A stretch of DNA of 64,000 bases from Lepidostoma basale (GCA_022606425.2 JAHDVF020001348.1:739001-803000); one strand, 5' to 3'. Positions 30,395 to 41,275 are shown, counted from the stretch's first letter. The notes: generated by a model from the sequence alone, not told the origin. Made by a program: numbers and translations.

Positions 30395-30714
30395 TTAAAA
30401 CGGCCGGAGTATAAGCCTCACTGTTATATTTAAGAGTCTCATTACTACACTGTTCTTATCAATTTGGTTTTGAGTTCTTACTGTTCATGATCCGAGTATT
30501 AAATTGTATGAATAGATGATTCATTTTAAGTACTCTTTAATCAAATAATGTGATTCATACATACGTTTATATTGAAATGAATGTTCTTATATTATTATAT
30601 TACATACATATCCGCTTGATAAAGATAGTCACAATGTTTATCGTGTATTAAGTGAAGATGTTTTTGATTTGTTTGAACTGTACTCATAAATATCTTTAAC
30701 TTATTGAACGCTAA

Positions 30715-30955
30715 GGCATTAACACTGTGGAATTCCATTGTAATATACTTAGGAAATTAAAAAAAAGCTTTGTTTAATCTACTTATTATTAAAAAAATAT
30801 TAAAAAACACAACATGTTTCGGAGTATACCTCCATCGTCAGGTGTAAAAATATAATAAAAACTAAACAAACAAAGACTAATATAAAAACGCATTTAAACT
30901 TCGATACAATAATTCTAATTAAAAAATTAACCCGGGCTATTTGTTATAAGTACTA
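30715..30955 (-). mobile_element. Penelope-type terminal repeat, left member of an inverted pair
   Basis: Aligns in reverse with 31320-31525 over about 200 bp. Contains the ribozyme-like motif and the phrase TGTGGAATTCCATTGTAATA, shared with 37100-37140. Inverted terminal repeats are a known arrangement in Penelope-like insertions. Confidence 0.6.
30807..30845 (-). ncRNA. Hammerhead ribozyme-like motif, candidate
   Basis: Minus strand: ACAC, core CTGACGA, one extra T, stem II GGAG-GTATA-CTCC, GAA, a 2-bp stem III AC-AT-GT, T at the cleavage position, then GTGT pairing with ACAC. All conserved core bases are present except for the extra base after the first box. It lies in a Penelope-type terminal repeat. 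Confidence 0.5.
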
Positions 30956-31319
30956 ATATATTTTTAACAGTAAGAACTAATAAATAATATTAAATAATAA
31001 TAATAGACGATGATATAATAATACAAAAAATATCAAAATTGTAATTTAGAAAAAATTTACATTTGAAAAGACATAATTTATAGAGAAATTATAATAATAA
31101 ATGATTAATTTGCATTTCATTGGGAATGGGAGCTTGGAGGATTAAATGTAGACAAAGTATTTAAGGAGAAAGGAGTAAAAGGATGAATAGGAGGAATCTG
31201 ATTTTTAATTATGTTTCATTACAATTTCTACAATTTCTTAATTACAATTTTTACGTGTTTTTTAATTATCATCATGTATTATTATTATTTAATATTCTTT
31301 ATTAGTTCTTTCTGCTATT

Positions 31320-31525
31320 TTTTTTATTAGTACTTATAACAAATAGCCCAGGTTAATTTTTAAATTTGAATTATTGTATCGAATTTTAAATGCGTTTTTA
31401 TATTAGTCTTTTGTTGTTGGGTTTTTATTATATTTTTACACCTGAAGATGGAGGCATCCTCTGAAACATGTAATTTTTTTTAATAATTAGTGAATTAAAC
31501 AAGATATTTTTAATTTCCTAAGTAC
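31320..31525 (+). mobile_element. Penelope-type terminal repeat, right member of an inverted pair
   Basis: Contains CACCTGAAGATGGAGGCATC and CTGAAACATGTA, a decayed version of the motif at 30807-30845. The 365 bp between the pair are AT-rich and show no frame. Confidence 0.6.
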
Positions 31526-31679
31526 ATAAATATCTTCTGTATTCTCTTTCACTTCTATCTCCTACCACAACTCCATCCAAGCACTGCTCGTCTTCTCTTG
31601 CTCTCGTAAATTTTTTTTAAATAATAAGACTGATCACATTATACTCTACAATGCCAAGCCTAACAGGTCTTCCATTCCC

Positions 31680-31848
31680 TGACCTAGAATAATGTAGGAC
31701 TTCAGAATAAACCCTAAATCCTCCCTTGCCCTCTTCGGAGGAGCACTCTACCAAATCACTTTTCAACAATGTTATTTACAGACGTAAGAGGAATAGCTAT
31801 TAGCGCTGAACCTCTGTAAGCCAGAAGACCCAAATCCAAGTCTAAGTG
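31680..31848 (+). repeat. Repeat Q, diverged copy
   Basis: Shares GACGTAAGAGGAATAGC and CTGAACCTCTGTAAGCCAG with 25850-26095; the hexamer tail is CCAAATCCAAGTCTAAG. Confidence 0.6.
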
Positions 31849-31937
31849 TGTTGTGAATTCATATTTGAATGAATATAATTGCACTTAATTTATCATAGTA
31901 AACGCGATTGTTTAGTGGTTTTACTTGGATTTAATTT

Positions 31938-32050
31938 ATATAAATAGTGCCAAATTTGCTTCGCCTTACGACTCGCAAGTTGCGAGGGAATTCTCAAACA
32001 GTTTGAGAATGCCCTCACAAGGCGAAACAAATATGTCACAATTTATATAA
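31938..32050. repeat. Foldback element, about 113 bp
   Basis: Inner arms GAGGGAATTCTCAAAC and its complement with one mismatch; outer arms share TTTATATAA and TTCGCCTT. The whole unit folds back on itself just upstream of a SINE. Confidence 0.65.
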
Positions 32051-32065
32051 TTAATATAAATTTAG

Positions 32066-32245
32066 ACCTTAGTGGCTGAATGGTAAGAGCTCTAACTTCC
32101 ATTCCGAAGGTCTCCGGCAATGGCAGTGTGATTGTCACACTGTCTTTGGTCTGGTGTAGAATTCACGTGACAATACAACGGCGATAGATTGGCTACCTAT
32201 CATATGTCATAAGAATCAATATTATAGCTAAAATAAATTGTATAA
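32066..32245 (+). mobile_element. tRNA-derived SINE, B box deleted
   Basis: Begins GACCTTAGTGGCTGAATGG. The B-box core GGTTCGATTCC is missing between CGAAGGTCTCCGG and CAATGGCAGTG. The body and tail (ATTCACGTGACAATACAACG; CTACCTATCATATGTCAT) follow the family. Not transcribable by its own promoter now. Confidence 0.8.
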
Positions 32246-33092
32246 GTATATATTTGAAAGATTTTATCTCGAATCACATTTGTGTCCTCGTGGTTTTGAA
32301 TAAAAGACTGTTCTTTGTGAAAAAAAAAATTGTAGAATACTATTGAATAGCAAAATACAGATATGTGTCAGAATCGGGTCACTACATAAAATATTCCTTC
32401 TAACAAAAGCTCTATCTTGCATGGATCGAACATGCGTTAATAATTCATAAGGTAAAAAGTGCAGCAGAGAAACGTGTTTGGAAAACGAGCCAGAACGATT
32501 TTTCCAGTAATTTGTTATTCGTACATTATTTCACAGCATTGTAATAATGTGTATCTATATGCAAATGAATTTTCGGGCATGTTGTGTAAATATTTACAGC
32601 GCGCAAAGTATTTTCTTTCATCAATGATGGTTGAATAATTCATATTATTTTCATTTCATCTTTTCATTTCATGTAGTCATCACTACACAGCTGGATAATA
32701 GACCATTTCAAATAGTCTCATTTTTATTCTACTTTGCGCGACTCTTTTTTGTCTTCTATCCTCGCAGTATAAGGCAGTGAGCCAAGGACATAACTTTAGA
32801 GTTAATTTCGGCGTAATAGTCTTGAATCTCACCGACTTGGTATATCAAATGCTATAATAAAATCTCCGTCAAGGGATTGATCTCAGTCTCTTATCATCTA
32901 CCCTGAAGGCGATTCTATTATAGTATTTAAGATAACAGGTCGGAGAGAAACAAAGCAATTACGGAGCAGTCACGTCGTCATATTAATCACTGTCCAGTGT
33001 AAATAGACCTTTACAGGTGTAAAAAACGTAGAGAAAAATGTACTCAAAAATAGAAAAACGAGTGTTCTGATTCATTAAAAATTATCCAATCA
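32246..33092. other. Unassigned stretch, about 850 bp
   Basis: No repeat, exon or open frame recognised. Confidence 0.4.
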
Positions 33093-33560
33093 AATCAAAT
33101 CAGTTTATTTCATCAATAGACATTACATAATTAAGATTTAAGGCATCTATTGAGAACAGGTAAAATAATAAATTGTATATAGTATACTACCAGAAACGCG
33201 TGAGAGATGGTAAGAATTAAGAGTATTTGTCTTCAGAACGTACTTTCACTTATATGAAAGACGCCGATCTCCGAGGAGACCGCGTTCAACAGATTAATTG
33301 CTCATCCACCGGTGTCACCAGAGGCAGGTTGGTCCTAGCGGCTGGTAGGCAAAACAATCTTATTTGTCGCTGTCGGAAATATCAATCAGGAATAAAAAAA
33401 ATTGAACACCCTCCAGCACGGTTGAATTCTCAAAATATCCCGCGAGTAATCTAAAGAAATGGGTTACGAGGTTTCCATCTCTTCGAAGCTGCAGAGAGAT
33501 AGTCCCAAGCATTCCCAAAAAAAAGCCGTGGGATAGAACCACAGATAGCTACCATATTCC
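33093..33560. repeat. Repeat U1 with possible 3' end N
   Basis: 33215-33454 (+) has an open frame including TGVTRGRLVLAAGRQNNL and ICRCRKYQSGIKK. The reverse strand reads SHGFFLGMLGTISLQLRR (33360-33542). 33093-33190 matches 40390-40500 and, on the minus strand, ends in GAAATAAACTGATTTGATTT, like a retroelement 3' end with an (AAATC)n tail. The strand that encoded the protein is not settled. Confidence 0.45.
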
Positions 33561-33699
33561 CTCATGTAGAGGTACTTATCAGTTATATAAACTGTTATGC
33601 CTTTTACTATTTTTAGTATTAAAAATTAAGCTTATTTTATTTATAAATATATTAAATTTGACAGAATTTCGGAATAGATATTTTTTCATTCTCACGTAA

Positions 33700-33808
33700 C
33701 CACGTTAAATTTAAGAAACATCTGAAGACTGCACTGTTCGGTCAGTCATTTCCTAGTGCGCCCTTGGAGTAATTGATTTTACAAAACGGCGCACTTAAAA
33801 TACAAATC

Positions 33809-33852
<44 letters not shown>
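33700..33852 (+). mobile_element. L2/CR1-like LINE 3' end with (AAT)n tail
   Basis: CTGAAGACTGCACTGTTCGG encodes the final LKTALFGQSFP segment, followed by CAAAACGGCGCACTTAAAAT and at least 14 ATA units. Nearly identical to 37860-37985. Confidence 0.85.
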
Positions 33853-33859
33853 CAAAATG

Positions 33860-34430
33860 TGTATCAGTGATAAAGTTCACCTCTCCCGTATTTACCTCAT
33901 TATACATATTGTAGTTTCTATTTCTGTTTCAAAGACTTTTATTACTCAAAAGGCAATTCTCAAAAGCTCAAGAGCACAAATTTCCATGGAATATGCCGAA
34001 GTTTGTTGGAGTTGTGCAACAATGCGAGATACGGGGGGCCTTTACGTTTACGTGATCCGTAATTCAACGGAATCCCCGTGAATTCTGGCATATTTTCACG
34101 TTCGCATTTAATTCGTTTGCCTTCAAAGATTTTTAGCATAATAAAACAAAAGTAAATTTATAAAAAATACTCTTACATTATAATTAGTTAGTTCGTTATA
34201 AACCAACAAATGTTTTTTTTTGCTTCTTTTGTTAACACCGAAAAGATTCAACATGTAATTTTATAATGCATAAATATATATCATTTGAGACAGCAAAAAA
34301 ATCAAAAGTATTGTGATTTTATTCAATGTACTTACTTTGTGAGTCGAAGATTTTTAATCAGCTATGATTATTTACTATATGAAATATAAAAAAGTCCATT
34401 GTTTCGGCTAAAACACTATGATACTGTATC
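33860..34430. other. Unassigned stretch
   Basis: Nothing recognised. Confidence 0.4.
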
Positions 34431-34432
34431 CT

Positions 34433-34662
34433 AACCCCACAATAAAAGACCTCTCAAATTACGACCCAAACACCTCCAGCCGCCACAAGCGCCCAAAATC
34501 GATCCTCCTTCAGAGGAATACTCCGGGCCACACAAATCATGCTCGCGCATAAACTAACGACCCACCAAATCACCTTCCAACAATGTTCAGACGTAAAAGG
34601 ATTAGCCACATGATCTGAACCTCTGTAAGCCAGAAAATCCAAGTCCAAGTCCAAGTTCAACA
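34433..34662 (+). repeat. Repeat Q with (AAGTCC)n tail
   Basis: Close copy of 25850-26095, beginning CCTAACCCCACAATAAAA and ending in the same hexamer tail. Confidence 0.7.
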
Positions 34663-34714
34663 TTATTTAATGTTAAATTTACAACACTGCTCTAATATTA
34701 TAATACAGTTTTTT

Positions 34715-35296
34715 TCGTTTTTATATAGAATTTTGACAGGTGTAAAAATATATTTTTCATTTGTTCCAATGACAATTTGAATAATTTCTTCAATATTATT
34801 TTTAAGTTCTTGCTGGTTAAGTGCCTAGTTACAGCTAATTTTAAAAAAAACGGTGGATACCTGTAACATAAATTAAATAAACACAAAAGTCCGTATCGTC
34901 CATGTCAACATGTGCAACATCGAAAAAAACATTATGTGTTATTATTATACATTATGTGCTAAATTAAAAAACGGTGGATTCGTGGAACATAAATTAAATA
35001 AACAATATGTGCACCATCTAAAAAGAACATTTTGTGTTAAATTATTTTTATTTTGTTATTTTATTTTATATCATTGTATTTTATATTATTTGTTTTAGAT
35101 TTATTTTGTGGGTGTGGACGATCGAAGTGTGCGCGGGAGATGCCTATTGGTGGCGATGAGGTTCGCAACCCATCACACCGCGTCTCCCGCGGAGCGAAAA
35201 GAGAAGGATGGAGTGCCGCATCAGTAAAAGTGTGACAGTCCATTCTTTCTGCCTACCCTTTTGGGGAGACGGCGTGATGGTTAGTTAGTTAGTTAC
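34715..35296 (+). mobile_element. Chimeric non-autonomous retroposon (HH), copy 2
   Basis: Aligns with the reverse complement of 21060-21666. Order: AT-rich 5' part; two imperfect direct units, each with ATAAATTAAATAAACA; a GC-rich block (GCGGGAGATGCCTATTGG, CACACCGCGTCTCCCGCGG); then from about 35226 the RTE-A 3' end (GTCCATTCTTTCTGCC) and (GTTA)n. The 5' part read on the opposite strand gives NQQELKNNIEEIIQIVIG, a peptide also readable in copy 1. Confidence 0.85.
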
Positions 35297-35324
35297 ATTT
35301 TTTTATTGAACGCTTTTTGAAAAT

Positions 35325-35440
35325 GTCGTGACAGCTGTTTCTGATTTGTTTGAATCACCTGACGAGTTGTTTGTAACATCCTATGATGCCGACATCGGTT
35401 GGCGAAACAGCTGTCGCGACATTAAAAAAAAGTGTATAAT
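35325..35440. mobile_element. Penelope-type terminal repeat, inverted form
   Basis: AATGTCGTGACAGCTGTTTC (35330s) and its near complement ending at about 35425 enclose GATGCCGACATCGG and GGCGAAACAGCTGTC. This is the AGCT-loop class of hammerhead-like motif; the first box reads CTATGA, so it is probably inactive. Confidence 0.55.
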
Positions 35441-35779
35441 ATTTTTTTTTAAATACAAGTAATACAAGTACTGTGATGTAAATTTAACAGGTAATATCTA
35501 TGTATAGTTACATTATTAATCAATACTGTGTCCTTGATAGGGTGAGATTTCGTAGTATCTTTCTTATTAATCTAAAGCGGTAATTGAATGATCTGGCCGC
35601 AACGGGACACAGGGGATCGAATTCCAGTTTCCCTCTCCAATATTAGTACAGTGATTTCATCTACGTAGATACATAGTTATTTGATCGAGTCTTGATTAAA
35701 TTCTAGATAATAACAAAGAAAGACGTTTTTTTTTAAATATTCATAATAATATAATATAATTTGCTTATTACTTATAAAT
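35441..35779. other. Unassigned AT-rich stretch
   Basis: Nothing recognised. Confidence 0.4.
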
Positions 35780-36040
35780 AATCTTAATAGATGGCGCTAG
35801 TGTAGATTGACCTAAAAAATGTGAAGTTATTTAAAATAGTAGCATATGTACAAGTTCCAAAATAAATTGTCAGACGTGGTGATCGTAAGAAGGGCGGAAT
35901 GGGGAATGTTGTTAAAATAAAGTGATCGCTTAACCCAACCAATGATAGATCATAAGTCCCGTAAAACGCCTCAACTACCATAATCTGTTTCCAAAAAAAA
36001 TTACATCTTCGTCTCTATTGAGATACAATTAATCCTAAAA
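35780..36040. mobile_element. MITE family M, right half
   Basis: Keeps AACCCAACCAATGA and the right terminus CTCTATTGAGATACAATTAA; the left TIR is missing or too diverged to see. Confidence 0.7.
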
Positions 36041-36129
36041 AAAATATATATTTAAAAATTAAACTAAATAGTCCATTGTTTTGTCCGAAACAGTATGATT
36101 CTTTTTCATTATAAACTGTTAAATTAAAA

Positions 36130-36250
36130 AAAACTTTGTTTTATGTATCACAATTGTATTTTTATTTTTCACGACAGTTGTTTCGAAACAGATTGACGAA
36201 ACAGCTGTCGCGAAAAATAATATTAAAATTGTGATATATAAAAAATAGTT
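36130..36250. mobile_element. Penelope-type terminal repeat, partial
   Basis: ATTGACGAAACAGCTGTCGC is the second half of the hammerhead-like word. The first box is lost. An inverted ACGACAGTTGTTTCG lies upstream. Confidence 0.5.
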
Positions 36251-36257
36251 TTTTTAA

Positions 36258-36545
36258 CGATTAATTGTATCTCAATAGAGACGAAGATGTAAATTGTTTT
36301 TTTGGAAACAGAATATGGTAGTCGATTTGTTTACAGGACTTATGACCTGTCATTGGTTGGGTTAAGCGATCGCTTTATTTTAACAACATTCCCCATTCCT
36401 GAAGTGAAGTGTTTTTCAACATAGTAGCATATAACATCTTTCAAAAAGTAGTCAGACGTGGTGGTCGTAAGAAAGGCGGAATCGGGAATGTGGTTAAGTA
36501 CTGTAAACGCCTCGACCACCATATTCTGTTTCCAAAAAAACAATT
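36258..36545. mobile_element. MITE family M, shortened copy
   Basis: Both arms recognisable: left CGATTAATTGTATCTCAATA, right ending CACCATATTCTGTTTCC. The outermost right TIR is missing; the centre is shortened compared with 4058-4475. Confidence 0.7.
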
Positions 36546-36585
36546 TAAATAGTCCATTGTTTTGGCCGAAACACTATGATACTTT

Positions 36586-36905
36586 AACATTATAAACTGT
36601 TAAATTAAAAAAAAACTTTGTTGTATGTGTCAAAATTGTATTTTTATTTTTCGCGACAGTTGTTTCTTTAACCTATGTCAACATCATCAGGTGTTACAAT
36701 TATATATCAAATGTCAAATTTTGGTGACTTTTAGAACCTTTATACAAATACACATAAAGGTTCGAAAAATCACCCAAATTTGACATTTGATATAATATTG
36801 TTACACCTGATGATATCAACATAGATTGACAAAACAGCTGTCGTGAAAAATAAAAATACAATTGTGATACATAAAAAAAGTTTTTAATTTAACAGTTTAC
36901 AAAAG
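36586..36905. mobile_element. Penelope-type terminal repeats, inverted pair about 150 bp each
   Basis: 36586-36740 is a near reverse complement of 36760-36905, with only about 20 bp between them. The plus member holds CAC-CTGATGA, a T, a TCAA/TTGA stem, AAAAC (normally GAAAC), AGCT, GTC and GTG pairing with CAC (36804-36845). It fits the hammerhead plan except for G12 to A and the extra base, so it is probably dead. Confidence 0.65.
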
Positions 36906-36929
36906 TAAATTTTTTTAATTTTAGATAAA

Positions 36930-37250
36930 CTTAAGGTGTTAACACTGTGGAATTACATAATGACGAATTTCAACATGATTCGAAGACTTACGCCTCCATC
37001 ATAGGGAGAAAGAAATAAACACGGTGATGATGTCTAGACATTTCTAGAAAAATAATCTCAAAAGTGGAAAAAAACACTGTTTTAATTAATTTATTGAAAG
37101 CTCGGGCATTAACATTGTGGAATTCCATATTAATACACTTAGAAAATTGAAAGTAACTTTGTTTATATTCCACAAAATATTGTTTCATTCATAAAAAAAT
37201 CATCATTATGGAATTCCACAGCGTTAACACTTTTTTTAAAGTTTATCTAA
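36930..37250. mobile_element. Penelope-type terminal repeat debris
   Basis: Contains GTTAACACTGTGGAATTACA, AAAAGTGGAAAAAAACACTG and an inverted AGTGTTAACGC-like word, shared with 48200-48300, 54590-54680 and 59090-59220. Orientation changes inside the stretch. Confidence 0.5.
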
Positions 37251-37361
37251 AATTTTAAAAATGGATTATTTGTCATGCCATTTTTTGGCCTTCCTCGACT
37301 CATTTTTCCATTCTCACTGCTTGTATACAAGTTGACGTGCATACTTCTTTCATTCATTAGT

Positions 37362-37985
37362 TCAACTGAGACAGTTAAAGCACATAAGGAGATATTTACC
37401 TGTTGGTGAAGCTAGGACCTTCGTAAATTCTTTTGTAGTGTCACGTCCAGATTATTGCAACGGAATGTACGCTGGATTGCCAAACAATCAATTGAGCAGA
37501 ATACAAAGCGTATTCAATGCTGCTGCCCGATTGATTATGGGGCGACAAAAATACTGTCATATCACGCCGCTCCTGAAGGACCTTCACTGGCTTAAAATCC
37601 GAGAGCGAGTAAAATATAAATTGTGTTTGACAGTGTTTAAGGCTCGACACCAGAGAGCACTAGCGTATATATCGGACCACTGCGTGACACCCATGCCAAC
37701 GGAAAGGCAACGTTCACTCCGATCAGTAGAAACAAATGCAAACAACATAGCAATTCCGAGCCAATAAAGCATGTTTCTATTATCGTGCTTTCAGCGTTGC
37801 GAGTCCGTTGGCGTGGAATAGCCTCCATGTTAGTATTAAGTATGAGGATAGTGAGGTTAAATTTAGGAAACTTCTGAAGACTGCACTGTTCGGTCAGTCA
37901 TTTCCTAATGCGCCCTTGGAGTAATTGATTTTACAAAACGGCGCACTTAAAATACAAGTCATTAGAATAATAATAATAATAATGT
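37362..37985 (+). mobile_element. L2/CR1-like LINE, RT C-terminus with (AAT)n tail
   Basis: Open frame 37438-37767 encodes SRPDYCNGMYAGLPNNQLSR, NAAARLIMGR and LLKDLHWLKIRERVKYKL, highly typical of the C-terminal RT region of L2/CR1-type LINEs. After one frameshift come SVASPLAWNSLHV and LLKTALFGQSFPN, then the 3' UTR CAAAACGGCGCACTTAAAAT and (AAT)n. Best LINE copy of its type here. No endonuclease or palm. Confidence 0.88.
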
Positions 37986-38590
37986 CCAATCTTTTTGAAC
38001 GGCACTATTATTAATTATACTAAGGACACATTCAATTGATTCCGCTGGTGAAGGTTTTGGTTTGAACATTATCATATCCAACTTTTAACCTTGAAAATAG
38101 ACTTAGAAGAACCTATAAAAGCTCTCGAACTTGAACAACGACCAACAATTTCCTGAACGACCCTGTGGCAGAAATATTACTGCTATTTACGTAATAATGG
38201 CTAGTAAGGCGCTTCCCTAACGTGTCTCGGATATTTCTCAGGAATATCTTATCCCGGGGAGAACTTTTCATTATCTCATCGCGTAAGAAGTATTCTCGGC
38301 ATTCCCAGAAATAAATTAGAGGCAATTTGGTCCATTGGACTGAATAATTCTATGAATAATGTATTTCTTAGGATTAAATAAGAATCCTAAAACTTTACCA
38401 ATCCTTTCAAAATATGAATAAAATTAATTAAAGGGATTAATTTGTTTACATAACGATGTAATTTTTTTTTTAATGATTATGGAGCCCTGGTGTTATAATA
38501 AATTTAATAACTAACTAACTCTTTCAGATCTAAGCTGAAAACCCATCATTTTCATATTTTATACGCAATTTAAAATTTGTATATGAAAAG
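37986..38590. other. Unassigned stretch
   Basis: Nothing recognised. Confidence 0.4.
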
Positions 38591-38599
38591 TGTATAAAA

Positions 38600-38730
38600 A
38601 ATACTGGTCTGGACCAGTCTGTCGATGCCAGCGATCCTGACGAAACCGGTCGCTGTTGAAATTAAGTCAAAAATGGAAGTAGTTAAAAATATCGTTTTAT
38701 TTAATCATTATTTAAAATGAACTTCCATCA
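38600..38730 (+). mobile_element. Penelope-type terminal repeat with hammerhead-like word
   Basis: Holds CTGTCGATGCCAGCGATCCT, then GACGAAACCGGTCGCTG, and AAAAATGGAAGTAGTTAAAA. Pairs with 61395-61510, which reads CTGTCGATGCCTGCC and GGCGAAACCG. The first box reads CTGTCGA rather than CTGANGA in both. Confidence 0.55.
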
Positions 38731-38789
38731 AGAAATTTTAGTAAAATCATTTGATTACCTTAATTTCTATTAAGAACCTGAATCATTAT

Positions 38790-39038
38790 TTTTATTATTA
38801 TTTTGAATCGCTCTTTACATCATGACAGCATGAGCCAGATTGATGTAAAGGTAATATTATGGATGTCATAGTGATTCTCGTGACATGTGATAGGTAGCTA
38901 ATCTATTGCCATTTTATTGTCACGTGAATTCTACACCAGACCAAAGACAGTGTGACAATCACACTGCCCTCGCCGGGAATCAAACCCGGAACCTTCGTGG
39001 TAGCAGTCAATGCACTTAACACTCAGCCACGAAGGTCG
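38790..39038 (-). mobile_element. tRNA-derived SINE, long-tail subfamily
   Basis: The minus strand starts CGACGACCTTCGTGGCTGAG, keeps a B-box region CCGGGTTTGATTCCC and the family body. It continues into a tail with the short hairpin CTTTACATC/GATGTAAAG. The copy at 58785-59030 has the same tail, defining a subfamily. Confidence 0.8.
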
Positions 39039-39133
39039 TCGAATATCAGATGCAGTTTCGACGCTGCATCTGATATTCGATGACCTTCGTGGCCGAGTGC
39101 TAAGTGCATTGACTACCACTCCGAAGGTTTTGG
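38993..39133. repeat. Head-to-head SINE palindrome, about 65-bp arms
   Basis: The SINE head on the minus strand (ending at about 39038) faces a second SINE head on the plus strand (from about 39081, GACCTTCGTGGCCGAGTG). Between them GAATATCAGATGCAG and CTGCATCTGATATTC also pair around 8 bp. The second head continues to CTCCGAAGGTTTTGGGTTAG and then LINE sequence. Confidence 0.85.
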
Positions 39134-39139
39134 GTTAGA

Positions 39140-39225
39140 TTTTTAGATATAAAACACGCCTTAATGCGCCCTTGAGGTGGTTACTTCACAAAAACAGCGC
39201 TAATTAGCATATTATTATTATTTTA
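39140..39225 (+). mobile_element. L2/CR1-like LINE 3' end
   Basis: CTTAATGCGCCCTTGAGGTG, CACAAAAACAGCGC and an ATT tract; same as 78-208 in reverse. Confidence 0.65.
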
Positions 39226-39227
39226 TT

Positions 39228-39345
39228 AACTAAATAACTAACCATCACGTCGCCTCTCCGAAGGGGTAGATAGAAAGAATAGACGGCCAGACTTTCCTGG
39301 AATACTTATCTCTCTTCCTCAACATTCATACGTCGTATAATTAAT
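39228..39345 (-). mobile_element. RTE-A LINE 3' end
   Basis: The minus strand has the TACCCCTTCGGAGAGGCGAC-like end and a (GTTA)n tail; about 100 bp remain. Confidence 0.7.
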
Positions 39346-39520
39346 GTGATAAGTTATTTAAATGAATTATTTCATGAACAATGATATAAAACACAATATT
39401 AAATACCTATTTTGTATTGATTAAATGTCGGATTTCTGAACGTTTAAAAAAACAGGTTTCCCCTCGCTAGTACATTTTTAAATATTAAAACATGTGTTTT
39501 AGTTGTTATTAAAAACAAGA

Positions 39521-40003
39521 TGTATGGAAGCGAAGCATGGAACTAGTAAAAGAAGGATGAAAGTAGAATAAATGCAGTTGTAATGAGATCTCTTAGAAGA
39601 ATGTGTGGATACTCTGTGTATGATAGAGTGCCAAATGAAAATATAAGAAGTGAATGAGGTGCGAATGATGGTGTCATGAACAAAATGATGAAAGGATCAT
39701 TAAGATGGTTTGGACATATTGAAAGAATGAATGAAGAAAGAATGGTAAAAAAATTATATGTTAATGATGTACATGGAACCAGAAATAGAGGAAGACCGAG
39801 GAAAACGTGGCACGATCAAATAAATCAAATATTGAATGTCGGCCATGTGAGGAGTCAGAGAAATCGACGCGCGTGCATGACACGATGTATGAATGTTGAG
39901 GAATCGAGAGAAATATGTCAGGAAAGAAAAGTGTGGCAGTCCATTCTTTCTGCCTACCCCTTCGGGGAGACGGCGTGATGGTTAGTTAGTTTTTTTTTTT
40001 TTT
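39521..40003 (+). mobile_element. RTE-A LINE with ~11-bp target-site duplication
   Basis: TTAAAAACAAGA at 39509-39520 and TTAAAACAAGA at 40004-40014 flank it. The sequence starts at MYGSEAW. The frame 39676-39978 stays open for 100 codons through GRPRKTWHDQINQILNVGHV to FGETA. The tail is (GTTA)2 followed by a run of T. Confidence 0.9.
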
Positions 40004-40384
40004 TTAAAACAAGAACATTTGATAATGCAATGTAAAATATGTCACTCATATAAAATATAAACAAAACTTTTAGAAAAAAAAACGTTTTCATCAATATTAT
40101 GCCAGTTATTTGCCTTTTGAAATAGCTTTTCCACATTTTTCCTTTTTCTGTCCATTTGCTAATATTGAAAAATCGAGAAATCGGCATTCTTCAGATTCCA
40201 ACGTGCCTTGATATTTCCTTTTGGTATAAGTTAAATCAGTAAGTCTTTTTACCCTTCACATTTTTTATATGCAAAAATGAATTAATGGTTCTCATATTTA
40301 AAATACTGTATTTGGCAATTGCGATATGTCGCCGTTGTTATAATTAAAATTATTCAACACAAGACTTAATCAACGAATATATCA

Positions 40385-40745
40385 ATCAATTAAATCAGTT
40401 TATTTTCTCAAAAGATATTTCAAACAATATTATCGTTTAAGGCATCTATTGAGAACACTTAAAATATAATATACAATACCAGTACAGGACTACATCTTCA
40501 GTATAATGTCACAAATCCTCTCGATATAAGTACTCTCACAGATGATCCCGAAACCTTTCATCGTTGATACATGTGCTACTTGGTAGTTATTCGTCGTGTA
40601 TCTATGATACACAGTTCTCAATGCTCTCGTAAAATAATGCAAAACGCACTTAGATACATTGAATTGCGTTTTATTACTGTGACTCCAATTAACAATATTA
40701 AAAAAGGTGTAAACAGTGGTCAAGAATGCTAATATCTAGTCAGAT
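40385..40745 (-). repeat. Repeat N, retroelement-like 3' end
   Basis: Minus strand: a 77-codon frame (40490-40723) with YQVAHVSTMKGFGIICESTY, then text matching 33093-33190 and a GATTTAATTGATTG end. It may be the 3' part of the U1 element. Family not recognised. Confidence 0.4.
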
Positions 40746-40785
40746 CTTTTGCAAATAAAACAAATCGCGAGAAATTTTCACAATG

Positions 40786-41132
40786 ACAAACCATCACGCC
40801 ATTTCCCCGCAGGAGTAGGCAGAGAGAAGGACCGCCACACTACTCTATCTTGACATACCTCTCTAGCTTCCTCCAAATTCATATATCGAGTCATACACGC
40901 ACGTCGATTCTTCCGGCTTCTGACATGACCAACCTTTAATATTTGGTTAATTTGGTTATGCCATGTTTTCCTCGGTCTACCTCGACTCCTTACTCCACTT
41001 GCATCGTTAACGTATACTTTTTAACCACTCTTTCTTCACCCAAGCGCTCCATATGTCCGAACCAACGCAGCGATCCTTTCATATTTTTTTTCATAATACC
41101 TTCTTTCGCGCTACATTTCTTCCTAATACAGA
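40786..41132 (-). mobile_element. RTE-A2 LINE, 3' part
   Basis: The minus strand carries SLRWFGHMERLGEERVVKK, then GRPRKTW, LKVGHVRS and the terminal text. The 3' tail is lost. Close to the A2 copies at 51087 and 59447. Confidence 0.75.
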
Positions 41133-41275
41133 ATTTCTCCTTTGCAAAATCGCTTATAAAGACGGCAAAGATGTGTGGGCTTAGATTCAAACCTTGTGGC
41201 ACCCCTGAATTTACAAGAAAAGGTTCCGATTGAAAAATTCCGTAATAGACGAATTGTTTTCTCCCTATGAGGTTA
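41133..41275 (-). mobile_element. Jockey-like LINE, RT motif B fragment
   Basis: The minus strand encodes GVPQGLNLSPHIFAVFISD, the motif B signature of jockey/CR1-type RTs (GVPQG-----LF---I-D). It directly continues the RTE-A2 frame at 41132, showing the two were joined by insertion. About 47 codons only. Confidence 0.75.

Noticed and set aside
33793..33852. Poly-isoleucine membrane protein
   Set aside because: The Ile run is the (ATA)n tail of a LINE.
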